This document shows positions 12,476 through 23,439 of a stretch of 64,000 nucleotides of DNA, piece by piece. Made by a program: the position numbers and the translations under genes. The DNA comes from Bidens hawaiensis (taxonomy: Eukaryota > Streptophyta > Magnoliopsida > Asterales > Asteraceae): NCBI GenBank assembly GCA_021521415.1, contig JAIQDT010003023.1, positions 144,766-208,765 of the forward strand. Direction: 5' to 3'. How positions within the stretch are numbered: position 1 is the first letter of the stretch; each line of letters opens with the position of its first letter. The notes under the pieces were generated by a model. The model was given only the letters and a program-made list of their open reading frames with translations, was not told the DNA's origin and did not search any database.

Positions 12476-12628
12476 GGAGTCATCAAAATCGAAAGTGATC
12501 AACAAGATGCCAAGGAATGTTATGCTTCATCAATGAAGTGGACTACAAAGCCTACTCAAGCATAGCTATTACAGAAACAGCCAAGGAAGGTCCTGCAAGC
12601 AAGAGAACAGGATGTAAAGGAAGTATCT

Positions 12629-14491
12629 TTGGATCCTCAAGATACTGAGATCAAAGTATTATTAGGATCAAGTATTCCTGAGGATATTGAGATGGAGTTG
12701 ATATCCTTTCTAAAGAAAAGAGCTTCTACCTTCGCCTGGAAACATGAAGATATGACAGGTATCTCTAAATCTATAATTACTCATAAACTTGGTATAGATA
12801 AATCTTTCAGGCCGGTACATCAAAAGCGAAGGAAGTTTGCTCCTGAGAGAAATACTATCATAAAAGAAGAAGTGCAGAAGCTGCTAAAAACCAAGATGAT
12901 AAGAGAAGTCCAATATTCTAGATGGTTGGCCAATCTAGTTTTTGTCCAGAAGAAAAATGAAAAGTGGAGAGTGTGTGTGGATTTCACAGACCTGAATAAG
13001 GCCTGTCCAAAAGACCCATTTCCACTCCCACACATTGACTCAATGGTGGATGCAACTGCTGGCCACGAGCTGCTAACCTTCATGGATGCATCCTCAGGAT
13101 TTCAACAAATTCAAATGGAGCCTTCAGATCAAGAAGATACAGCCTTCATGAATCCCACAGGTATATACTGTTATACTACAATGCCTTTTGGACTAAAAAA
13201 TGCAGGTGCAACATACAAGAGGCTAGTTAACATGATGTTCAAAGACCAGCTGGGGGACACGATGGAAGTCTACATAGACGACATGATGGTAAAGTCAAGA
13301 AAGGCTGAGGATCATCTCAAAGAATTGGCAACAGCCTTTGACATCCTGGACGAATATAACATGAAGCTGAACCCAGCCAAGTGTCATTTTGGTGTCAAAG
13401 TAGGAAAGTTCCTTGGATACATGGTTACCAAGAGAGGAATAGAAGCGAGCCCTGAGCATATCAAAGCTATCCTGGATATCAAATCACCAAGAAATGTCAA
13501 AGATGTCCAAAGGTTAACAAGTAGAATAGCAGCTCTCAACAGATTCATCTCAAGATCTTCAGAGAAGTGTAAAGACTTCTATGATATCCTGAGGAAAAAT
13601 CAAAAATTCGACTGGGGAGAGAAGCAAGAAAGGGCATTGGTATCCCTGAAGGAATACTTATCCTCAGCACCACTCAAGATGAATCTAGTTGACGGTGAAC
13701 CATTATCCTTATACTTAGCTGTTTCGGGGAATGCAATCAGTGCTGTACTCGTCAAAGATCACGAAGGTCAACAACATCCGATATATTATGTAAGTAAAAG
13801 TCTACTAGATGCTGAATCCAGGTATTCTTATTTTGAAAAATTAATTTTAGCACTTATAATGGCTTCTACTCAATTAAGACATTATTTTGAAACTCATGTT
13901 ATTCATGTAAAAACTAACTATCCTATTAAAGCTATTTTGAGAAAACCAGAAATGTCAGGTAGGATGGCAAAGTGGTCTGTGAAACTTAGTGCATATGATA
14001 TCTTGTATGAACCGAGGACAACAATCAAATCTCAGGAACTTGCCGACTTTGTGGCTGATTTTAGCCAGGATATACTTGAGGAAGCAGAAATGGAAGTTCA
14101 ACATTTGGAGATCAAGGAGAGTTGGACTTTGCATATTGATGATGCTTCCAACATAAGAGGAACATGTCTAGGTATCCTGCTAAAATCGCCACAGGGGGAC
14201 ATTATACCTCTATCTATATTCTGTGAATTTCAGACTACTAATAATGAGGTCGAATATGAAACCTTAATAGCTGGTTTACAATTAGCTAAGGATATGAAGG
14301 TCAGGTATCTTCAAGTTTATGTTGATTCTTTGTTACTAGCTAACCATTTTAATGGCTCTTATTCAGTGAATGCAGAAAACTTAGTAAAATATTTTGAAAT
14401 AGTTAAGAAATTAGCTATGTGTTTCGAAACATTTGATATAGTACAGGTACCAAGAGAAGAAACACTGAAGCAAATGCTTTGGCAAATTTAG
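12629..14491 (+). pseudogene. Tat element reverse transcriptase, RNase H and second RNase H
   Basis: A 620-residue open frame contains RT blocks (KWRVCVDFTDLNKACPKD; TTMPFGLKNAGATY; catalytic VYIDDMMVKS at about residues 211-220). The ordinary gypsy RNase H follows (LYLAVSGNAISAVLV; ESRYSYFEKLILAL), then a second RNase H (WTLHIDDASNIRGTCLGILL; NNEVEYETLIAGLQLA; VYVDSLLLANH) of the kind that defines the Tat lineage. The last residues are out of frame because one A is missing near 14462; the correct frame continues in the next entry. RT motifs are intact, but the polyprotein is broken up- and downstream. Confidence 0.88.
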
Positions 14492-15842
14492 TATCAGCTC
14501 TCAAGATACCTGATGACATCAAGATACCCATCATACATATCTTGACTCCAACAACAAAGGAGAACCACGAAATTATGGAAATTTCAAAAACTGAGGATGA
14601 CCCAGTATCCTGGACCTATCCTATAATACGGTATCTTCAGGATAACAAGATCCCAGAAGGAGAAAATACAAGAGCTTTCCGAATGAAGGTAACCCAGTGT
14701 ATTATCCTAAATGATGTTTTGTATAGAAAGTCACTTGCAGGTCCATACTTGAGATGCTTAGAATATCAAGAAGCACAAGAATTTCTCAAGGATATACATG
14801 AAGGTGATTGTGGAAACCACACTGGGGGTAGAGCCTTAGTATCCAAGATACTGAGGACAGGTTACTTCTGGCCAACAATGAAGAAGGACGCAATGAACTT
14901 CTCCAGAAAATGTGATGCTTCTAAAAGACACAACAACATCTTGCATCAACCAGTTGAACCATTATATCCTATCATATCCCCGACGCCATTTATGAAATGG
15001 GGAATGGATATTGTGGGAAAGCTCCCTAAGGCTCCTGGTGGAAAGGCCTTTATGCTGGCCATGACAGATTACTTCTCCAAGTGGATCAAAGCAGAGGCAT
15101 TTGTCCAAGTTAAAGAAAAGGATGTGATCACATTCATCAAACGCAATATCCTGACAAGATTTGGTATCCCGGTAGAGATTGTTTGTGACAATGGATCACA
15201 GTTCATCAGTAGTAGAACAACCAACTTTTGTGAAAGTCGGGGAATCAAGATGGTGACTTCAACTCTAGTACATCCTCAAGCTAACGGTCAAGCAGAATCT
15301 AGTACCAAGATCATCATCAACAATTTGAAGAAGAAATTGGGATCCAAGAAGGGAAAATGGGCTGAAGAACTACCATTTGTTCTTTAGGCTAATAGAACCA
15401 CTTCATAAAATGCAACGGGACAAACACCTTTCTCCTTGGTGTTTGGGGCCGAAGCTGTTATCCCTACAGAGATGGTGATCCCCATAGCAAGAACCAGCAT
15501 CCAAGATACTGAGTCCAACAACCAAAGCCTTACTGAAGACCTGGATACCATTGATGAACTCAGAGATCTCGCCAGGATCAGAATGGCTACATACCAACAA
15601 AGAATAGCTAAGTCCTACAACAAGAATATCAGGATTTGAATATTCCAAGTAGGAGATATGGTATTAAGAAAGGCATTTTAGCATACCACTAACCCAGCAG
15701 ATAGAAAGCTAGCTCCAAAGTGGGAAGGTCCTTACTTGATTTATTCAGAAGCAGGAAAAGGGGCCTACAGATTAATCACTATGGAAGGTGTTCCTATACC
15801 AAGAGCTTGGAATGCTATCCACCTTAAGGCATATTTTTGTTA
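14492..15842 (+). pseudogene. Tat element integrase
   Basis: From about 14479 the frame shows the integrase HHCC area (HEGDCGNHTGGRALVSKILR, FWPTMKKDAMNFSRKC; the second Cys is displaced) and the DDE core ([42 protein letters not shown]). In-frame stops replace a Trp near 15387 and further residues near 15405, 15637 and 15680. The C-terminal GPY/F-like segment (LAPKWEGPYLI) and the end HLKAYFC follow, with the natural stop at 15840-15842. Confidence 0.85.
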
Positions 15843-16060
15843 ATATCCTTAACTGGTATGTTCATTTCCTCAGGATAAAGGTATGTTCCCTCATCTATTT
15901 TTATATTTTTGAACTTTATTATCTCTAAATCAAGTTTACTGACTTAAGCATCGGAGGGGTGTTAGCCAGGCTAACAACCACCCCTCATTAAGAGCTTAGT
16001 GTTTTGCAGTTATCCCAGGGATATGTCATCTTCACAACAGTCAGAGGCTGATCACCTCAC

Positions 16061-16201
16061 ACACGAATAAGATATCCTTGACATCTTCTAAGGTTTGAAG
16101 GTCTTCACCTTGCTAACGAACGCTTGGAGCGCACGAATAAGATATCCTTGATATCTTCTAAGGTTTAAAGGTCTTCACCTTTCTAACGCCGCCTAGAGCG
16201 C
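16061..16201. repeat. Two tandem 70-bp units with internal palindrome
   Basis: Units start ACACGAATAAG (16061) and GCACGAATAAG (16131). Each contains AAGATATC-CTT-GAYATCTT, an inverted repeat that is perfect in the second unit, and then GAAGGTCTTCACCTT or its variant. Confidence 0.7.
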
Positions 16202-16316
16202 ACGATGATTCAGATATAGTTCGAGGCAGGCGGACCAGACCAGCTGATAATCCGTTTGTTGTTGGCTATATACCGAATCCTTAAGATAAGTGGCAGACGT
16301 GTCACACATATGGTTT

Positions 16317-16439
16317 ATAACATTTTCATGTTATCTAAGGTTTATAACATTTTCATGTTATCTAAAGTCTTGGCATTTTCATGCCCATATGTTTAGGACT
16401 TTCCCCAGTTTTATCTCAAGCTTAGACATTTGCATGTCT
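16317..16439. repeat. Four small hairpins with changing stems and a fixed loop type
   Basis: ATAACAT-TTTC-ATGTTAT occurs at 16317-16334 and 16344-16361. GGCAT-TTTC-ATGCC follows at 16372-16385 (loop TTTTC counting one extra T), and AGACAT-TTGC-ATGTCT at 16424-16439. Stem sequences differ between copies but stay complementary. Confidence 0.65.
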
Positions 16440-16445
16440 CTCAAG

Positions 16446-16520
16446 TAAAGGCCTAGTCGCCAGTGAAAAGGCTTTATCGCCAGTACAAAGGCTTTGTCTC
16501 CAGTAAATGGGCTTTATTGC
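16446..16520. repeat. Four tandem units of about 20 bp
   Basis: Consecutive copies read AAAGGCCTAGTCGCCAGTGA, AAAGGCTTTATCGCCAGTAC, AAAGGCTTTGTCTCCAGTAA and a decayed ATGGGCTTTATTGCAAGG. Confidence 0.7.
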
Positions 16521-17084
16521 AAGGATTATCTAACTTTGTTTCAATAGATCGAAGATCGGACAAATCGCTAAATTACAAAGTTGTTTTTGACTTCGCAAAA
16601 TTCCAGAAACATGATACTTGCTCAACAGTTGGAGACATCATATATAAGCTAACTAGATTTATAAATGATCCCCACAAAGGTACTCTTTACACTTAGTTTT
16701 ATCACACAATTTATATTTCAAGGTATGATCTTTTGGTTTGATTTTTATAACTCACACAAGGCATAAGGATATATTATCCTTAAGATATTTTATTTTCACT
16801 CCTAATAAGTCTTTTGGTTATATTTTCCAAAAATATATAATCTTTAAAATATCTTATGCTCAGGATACATGAACCTCAAGATGTTTTATTAAAAGTCTTA
16901 AAGATATGTAGTCCTCAAAATGTTCGAGAAGCGTATTTTCAGGATACATTATACTCGGAATAATTTATTTCAGAAAATTGGAGATATGAAATATTTCAAT
17001 CAAAACTTATTCGGATAAGTTATAAACACGATGCTTAAATCCAAAAGATTATATTATTACTAATCATAAATGCAGGAAATTAAA

Positions 17085-17212
17085 AAAGGCAACATCTGGG
17101 TTTCGTCTTGAAAAACCAAGATCCCTCCACCCGAACATTGCCAGATGTCCAAAAGTCAAGATAACATGGGCTTCGTCTTGGAAAGTCAAGATCCCTCCAC
17201 CCATGTATCCTA
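17085..17212. repeat. Two hairpin units with different outer stems
   Basis: Both units share a core TTCGTCTTG...CAAGATCCCTCCACCC. The inner stem TCTTG/CAAGA is constant. The outer stem is ATCTGG/CCAGAT in the first unit and CATGGG/CCCATG in the second, each self-complementary. Confidence 0.6.
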
Positions 17213-17461
17213 TTATCCTAAGCTTACTTGTTCAAGACAAGAAAATAAAAATTATTCAACAGCCATACAACCCAACATCAGACCAACAAACACAAACACA
17301 AACACATAAACCTTAAAAAATCAGGCTCAAGCCTTTTCTTTACCGTTATCATCGCCCAATTGCACCTCATCACCGACCACCTTCACTGCATCCTTGATCG
17401 CCACATCCACAGCCTCCTCCTCTTCACTCGGACCAGCCACCTCCACACTTTCACCATTAAG

Positions 17462-18242
17462 CTAAGCCAAAACTCTCTCCCAAGCAACCACATCCCAGAA
17501 AGGAGTGTCGACACCAGCAACCTTGGCCTCCTTAGCCATCTTGACACGAGAATGAAAGATCGAGATCGCTGCGGATTTCTTGGCTCCCTCAGCAACCTCT
17601 TGGATCCTCATCAAAGCACTTGCCTCCTGGTGAACCAACTCCCTCCTGGCCAATGCGAGCTCCTTTTTCAGGTCCTCGTTCTCCTTGCTCTTTTTGTCGA
17701 GAATATTGGTCTTAGCAGTCCCAATCTTCAGTATCTCGGTAATACGAGTGTTGGCCTCAAGGAGTTCGTGATAGAGATAGTTGAATTTGGAATATAACAA
17801 TCCTAGCCCCTGCTTAAGTCAAAATATCCTCAGCACATTATATACAAGATATGAGGATAAAGTACAAAGACATACCTGGTTGAACTCAAGATCACATGTC
17901 GGATAGGAGTCGGAGGTATCCTGGGTCTTCCTCTTTTTTGATCCCTTGGCACGACTGCTTTCGGGCTTTGGTAGGATAACAGGAACGGCTTCCTTCTTTT
18001 TGGTGCTACGGGTGGAGACCATGCTATCAATATCGTCAAGAATGAAAACAGGAGCTGATTTGCCTACAAAGACAACGCTGGTTAGTATCTCTGATCCTTA
18101 AATTTTTTAACTAACATGTTAATACTTCTACCAGACATAGCGGAGACCGCTGACTGGGAGGATTCTTGAATGGCCGACTGGAAGAAAAAGGTCCTCTCTT
18201 CCTCGTTGATGAGGTAAAAAGAGTTTAGCTTGCTTTCAAAAG
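17462..18242 (-). pseudogene. Antisense spliced ORF remnant in Tat element
   Basis: Three minus-strand exons are supported by splice motifs and phase: 18242-18132 (AFESKLNSFYLINEEERTFF), 18063-17876 (KKKEAVPVILPKPESSRAKG, basic) and 17809-17462 (LLEANTRITEILKIGTAK, then a heptad-rich coiled coil to the TAG stop). Donors are GTAGAAG and GTATGTC; acceptors are GTGCAG, TTTGTAG and TTAAGCAG. Phases are 1 to 2 and 0 to 0, so the three exons join in frame. The layout (basic linker, then coiled coil) parallels the larger antisense gene at 27688-30719, so it is probably the 3' half of such an antisense ORF. The 5' exons are not recognisable. Confidence 0.6.
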
Positions 18243-18525
18243 CTGCACAAACAAGATAAAGCATATCAATTAGATACATATATCAACATACAGATTGAAG
18301 ATAAGTTATCCTACTTTTGGAAACCCAGAGATATGGAAGAGAAAGAAAGAAGAATATTACCTGGATAAAGAAATCGATGAAGAAAAGCATTATTTATCCG
18401 GGTAGATATATGGACGACCTAGGGTGTACTCACTCACGGAAGACTGACACGGGTGGCCAATCTATCGCCACGCGGGGTTCGAATTTCAAAAATTTTACAG
18501 CTATAATCCATGCCAACAACTGTTA

Positions 18526-18539
18526 AATTTGGGGACAAT
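18526..18539 (+). other. Polypurine tract of Tat element
   Basis: AATTTGGGGACAAT directly precedes the 3' LTR. Confidence 0.75.
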
Positions 18540-19097
18540 TGTTAGGGCTCGGATTTTCAGCATCTTCAGCAAGCAATATATTCAGGATAATTCCAGAATA
18601 TGGTATTCTCCAAGGTAACGGGTATCCTAAATATGTTGTATAACTAACAATATTGTTCGCCGTCTTTCCTTGTTTACCAGGTCAAGAGATGTCGCCATAA
18701 TTGCCTAAAGACCCGCACTTGCAGTTAATAGGACGTGTTAAAAAAGGAAACGTGACTAAATGTATCTCCGGAATTTTAGGAATGTTTGTTAGGTTATTAT
18801 TTGTATAAATAGAGCTAGATTCTGGATCATAACACACACTCTATACACACGAGACTTACTAGTACTCACATTCTCTGTAATCACGATCGAGTTTCAGCTC
18901 CACACTTGTAACCACTATGTTATTAATAAATCGGTGGTGATAGTTTTCACCACCCGGGGTTTTATTCTTGTTATCCTAAGGATAACAGGTTTTTTTCCTC
19001 GCAACAAATCTCTGTGTTTAAGTCATTTTTACAAGCACCTAGTCCCATTTTACTAATTTGGTTGTAAAATCACGTTCGTTAACTTTTAACCAAAACA
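18540..19097 (+). repeat. 3' LTR of Tat element
   Basis: This 558-bp partner of 9057-9625 lacks a 15-bp segment present in the 5' LTR near 9277. It ends in CAAAACA and is followed by the GAAAC target duplication. Confidence 0.9.
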
Positions 19098-20150
19098 GAA
19101 ACAATGTCATGAGGACCATCAAGAGGTCATCATTGAGCATCGGCAACAGCAAAGAAAGTATTTGGCGCCGGCTTCTATTGGCCTACCATTTACCAAGAAA
19201 CACATTAAATGGTTCGCTCATACGATGCATGCCAACGTGCAAGCAACATCTCATCCAGAGAAGAAATGTTACAAAGACCAATCCAGGTCTGTGAAGTATT
19301 TGACGTTTGGGGCAACGACTTCATGGGATCATTTCCAACATCATTTGGTCAACGATACATCCTAGTTGCAGTAGATTACATATACAAATGGGTTAAAGCC
19401 CAAGGTTTACCCACTAATGATGCTAGGATGGTAGTCAAATTTATTAAGAAATTATTCTCTCGTTTCGGTATTCCTAAAGCACTTATAAGCGATCGAGGAA
19501 CACACTTCTGCAATGCGCAAGTGGAAAAGTATTGGCTAGATATGGGGTTCATCATCGACTCGCTACCCCTTACCAACAACAAACAAGTGGTCAGATGGAA
19601 GTCACCAATCGGGGTATCAAACGTCATCCTGGAAAAAATTGTCAGTCATAATCGTAGGGACTTGTATGAGAAACTAGACGACGCTCTTTGGGCTTTCCCT
19701 ACTGCATACAAAAGTCCTATAGGCACAACACCGTTCAAATTGTTGTACGGAAAGGCATGTCATCTTCCAGCCTAGCTTGAACACGAAGCATATTGGGCAT
19801 TTAAAACCACCAACCTTGATCTGCAATCTGCTGGGAAAAACGATTCATGCAGTTACACGAACTAGACGAGCTGAGGGTGTAAGCATATGGCAATTCAAGG
19901 ATTTATAAGGAAAGGAAGAAAATACTTCACGATGCACGTCTAAAAGGTGAAAAACAATAGCAGGCGACCAGGTACTGCTATACAACTCTCGCCTTCGTTT
20001 ATTTCCCAGAAAATTGAAGTTTAGATGGTCCGGACCCTTCATAGTTAAAGAAGTTTTTGAGTATGGAATCGTTGAACATTTTCAAAAAGATAAACATAAC
20101 TTTAAGGTAAAGGGTCACCGACTTAAACTTTACTTAGGAGAACCCTAGAA
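19098..20150 (+). pseudogene. Athila-like gypsy pol fragment 3 (integrase core and C-end)
   Basis: This continues the integrase broken at 9056. It carries the zinc-finger end ([13 protein letters not shown] in one frame, [15 protein letters not shown] in another), the core [32 protein letters not shown], and the Athila-type C-region [20 protein letters not shown] and [11 protein letters not shown]. The last part needs several frame changes to reach LKFRWSGPFIVKEV and LKLYLGEP near 20145. It is dead through stops at 19774 and later and through indels. The usual Athila post-integrase sequence follows to about 20200. Confidence 0.85.
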
Positions 20151-20298
20151 ACCATGATGGAGGTACTTCACCTCCATCCCATGAACTAAACTGGCATAAC
20201 CGCGAGTCAAGCTATTGAATACGACAAAAATTTAGCATGTTTAGGTTTAGTTTTAGTTTTTAGATTAAGATTTTAAAAAATAATTAGGAAAACATGGG

Positions 20299-21840
20299 TT
20301 GTGTTGTCCTCAACATGGCCATGTTCAGTATAATTTCCCTGTAGTGATCGACTATGGCACTATTTCTGGCTCAGACTGTCCTACCCTAGAACTCAAAGAA
20401 TTACCCACGCACCTCAAGTACGCTATCCTTGAAGGCAAGTCTCATTTACCTATCATCATTTATTCCGACCTTTCGAGAGATGAGAAAGAAAGACTACTCG
20501 AAGTTCTCAAATCTCATAAGAAATCCATCACTTGGAAAATTATGGATATTAAAGGCAATAGCCCGTCATTTTGTACCCACAAGATTCTAATTACTTCAAA
20601 ACCGTAGTGCAGCACTAAAGTCGACTGAATCTAAATATGCAACATGTGGTGAAGAAGGAAGTTCTCAAAGTGCTTGGCGCGGGTTTGATTTACCCGTATC
20701 AGCTTCTCCTTGGATAATTCATGTTCAAGTAGTCCCAAAATGACAGTAGTAACCAATGACAAGAATGAGCCGATTCCTATGAGAACCATCATGGGATGGC
20801 GAGCTTTCATCGGTTACTGTAAACTCAACGATGCCACTAGGAAGGATTATTTTCCTCTCCCGTTCATCGATCAGATGCTTAAGCGTCTATAAGGAAAGAT
20901 GCACTACTGCTTTATTGCCGAATTCTTTGGTTATTTTCAAGTTCCAATCTCACCTGTAGATCAGAAGAAAACAAAGTTCACATGCCCCTCTGGAACATTT
21001 GCTTACCGACGAATGCCCTTTGGGTTACGCAATGCTCCAGTTACTTTTCAATGCTGTATGTTGGCTATCTTTCAAGATATGATAGAGGATTCAATGGAAG
21101 TATTCATGATAGCTTCTCCATCTTTGGCGATTCCTTCGATCTTTGCCTTGAAAATTTAAAAAGGATGTTAGCACGATATGAGGAATCCAACCTTGTGCTA
21201 AACTGGGAAAAATTCTATTTTATGGTTTTGAAACATTTCAAAACTTCCACCACCCACATCCGTTAAATCCATTTGAAGTTTCCTTGGCCATATGGGTTTT
21301 TATCGTCGTTACATAAAAGACTTTTCAAAAATAGCCCGAACAATGACACAACTTCTTGAACCATTCATCTTCTCCGAAGAGTGTTTGAATGCATTCCAAA
21401 TTTCGAAAGGCAAGCTTGTGGATGCTTCAATTATGGTAGCTCCAGACTGGACATTAACATTCAAACTTATGTGTGATGCAAGTGGCTTTACACTTGGAGC
21501 AGACTAAGGACAAAGGAACGATAAGCACTTTCATCCGATCTACTACACCTGCAAAACTCTCAATGATGTTCAGGAGAATTACATGACTACAGAAAAGGAG
21601 CTTTTGGCCGTAGTATTCGCTTTCGATAAATTCTGTTCTTATCTAGTCCTTTCAGACACCATCTTCACACAAATCATGCAGCAGTTAGGTACCTGTTAGC
21701 AAACAAGATGCAAAACCCCATCTGATCCGATGGATTTTACTTCTACAAGAATTCGACATCAAAATCAAGGGCAAAAAGGGTCCTGAAAATCTTGCAGCCG
21801 ATCATCTTTCTCGTCTGTTAAGAAAAAGTGAAAGAAGCCT
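20299..21840 (+). pseudogene. Athila-like gypsy RT and RNase H, out of order
   Basis: Frames in succession show the protease-RT linker (PTLELKELPTHLKYAILEGK), RT (GWRAFIGYCKLNDATRKDYF; PSGTFAYRRMPFGLRNAPVT; MEVFM with the catalytic YMDD lost), then MGFYRRYIKDFSKIARTMTQ and RNase H (LMCDASGFTLGAD; YMTTEKELLAVVFAFDKF), ending AADHLSRL near 21820. At least six frame breaks are present. RT lies downstream of an integrase, so this piece belongs to a second Athila copy or to a rearranged one; the junction falls within 20150-20300. Confidence 0.83.
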
Positions 21841-23439
21841 TGAAAATCTGAAATTAGAAAGAGTATGAAGTACGAGCAGCTAAAATCGATGGCAAGCACT
21901 TATATTATAAATCAAGGTTGCATATACTAACCCCAACTCTCCACTAATGGTTTGCGTGAAGTTGGTTAGTTGAAATTAAAGTAAAACCATTTATTTTAAA
22001 ATAATATAAATAATAAAAGAAATCTGGAGAAAAATATGTTTTATAGTTGGTAAAAAAATTTTATGGGATAAATCTTGGTTGGTTTGGATGGAAAAGACTC
22101 GAGTTCAGGTACTTAAACAATTGGAAACGAAAACGAAAACCAAATATGTTGTTGTAGCTACCTTGTGGTGTCACGCAACCAACAAAGGGGTGCCTGGTGG
22201 TGTGACATGACGAGAGGTATTTTCCAGAAAGTTTATTTTTTAACGTTTTTGGCCCTAGACTTGTTTAAAACCGATTTTTAGCGTAAATTAAGTGAGTTAA
22301 GGACCGTTAAGGATGATATAACAACACGACAAGTATGAAACGCGATTGTAACATAAAATCCATCATTTTATTAATATCCAAAGATACGAAAATCAAAACA
22401 GGGTCATGTTTACAACAAAAACAAATCCAAAGTAAACCAAAAATGACGAATGTCACACTCTAAGTATATACAAACCCTAGTCGTCACCACTTCTGCTGCC
22501 ACCTGTATCATAGACAAGGCTCTAAGTCTCTTACCACATTGTTCCTGGTACTATTCGAACTACAAGTTATAGAATCTCACACCTGTAGTTCTAAAGATAT
22601 TATTACCCGGTCGACTTTTGCACCTTGCTACGACCACCATAGTATTCAACACTCTCTTATAAAGGTTTACTGATGAGGCGTCACCATTTCACTACCACGT
22701 GTAACCATTTTCTGCTGTGCCGATCTCTTACATGGCTACGATATCCAAGACGTTGCATGCAACTTACAAGCCACCATTTGCGACGCCACTTGCAAGCCCA
22801 TTGCAAGACCATGGTGCTCTAGTGCCAGCCACTCCCTTGTAGTACTATGCTCCCTTGTAGTACTATGGTACTATGGTCCTATAAAATTGTGGTTCACAAG
22901 TTGTTCCAAGCATCTTTGTCTACTTCATGCTTTGTTGGTGCTCCAGCTACCTCCTCACTCAATGGTCCAACCAGGTCATGTCACGTGTCAATATTATTTC
23001 GAGACACCCAGATTTTTTTGTAAAAAGCCATTCAGTTGACAAGTATTTTAGGCATCCCAATGGGATTTTATAGGTGTTCCAGTGAGATTCTCTTTGTCTT
23101 TTAACGAGATTATTCTTGGCTTCCAACGATATTTTTTTTGGTTTTCAACAAGACTTTTTAGTTTTCCGACTGGTCCTATCTCGTGTTCTGACGATATTTT
23201 TTTCCGTCTTCCTTAGAGATTTTTTCTGACGCTTGGTTGAAGCTTTTTGGTTAAAAATCTTGTCAGGTGATTTTTTGGTTAAAAATATTTTTGGCTGAAT
23301 CTTTGAGATTTTTTCTGATGCTAGGCAGGCCACCTGGATTGGGGTTGACGTTTCAGGAAAAACTGGTTAAATGTAAATTTTGTTTACTTTGGCCGATAAA
23401 ATGGACATTCAGATCATTTCCGCTTAATAAAATTATAAA
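21841..23439. other. Unassigned A/T-rich sequence
   Basis: I see no coding match or clear element ends. The first about 100 bases may still be Athila 3' flank. The stretch 23040-23340 is built from degenerate repeats of a GAGATTTTTTCTGA-like motif (two good copies near 23215 and 23306). Confidence 0.4.

Larger units (their letters stand above)
15843..17461 (+). other. Tat element 3' non-coding region with hairpin repeats
   Basis: About 1.6 kb lies between the integrase stop and the antisense gene without convincing ORFs. It holds several short tandem arrays whose units are inverted repeats; the clearest are listed as separate entries. The rest is A/T-rich, with scattered GGATAC/TATCC motifs that recur through the whole element. 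Confidence 0.7.
9057..19097 (+). mobile_element. Tat-lineage Ty3/gypsy retrotransposon, decayed
   Basis: Two LTRs (9057-9625 and 18540-19097) run TGTTAGGG...AAAACA and are flanked by an exact 5-bp target duplication GAAAC (9052-9056 and 19098-19102). The primer-binding site TGGCGCCCACCGTGGGGC follows the 5' LTR and a purine tract (TTTGGGGACAAT) precedes the 3' LTR. A second, chimeric RNase H after the ordinary one and long 3' sequence with an antisense gene are Tat hallmarks. The LTRs differ at roughly 30 sites plus a 15-bp indel, so the insertion is old. Confidence 0.92.
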
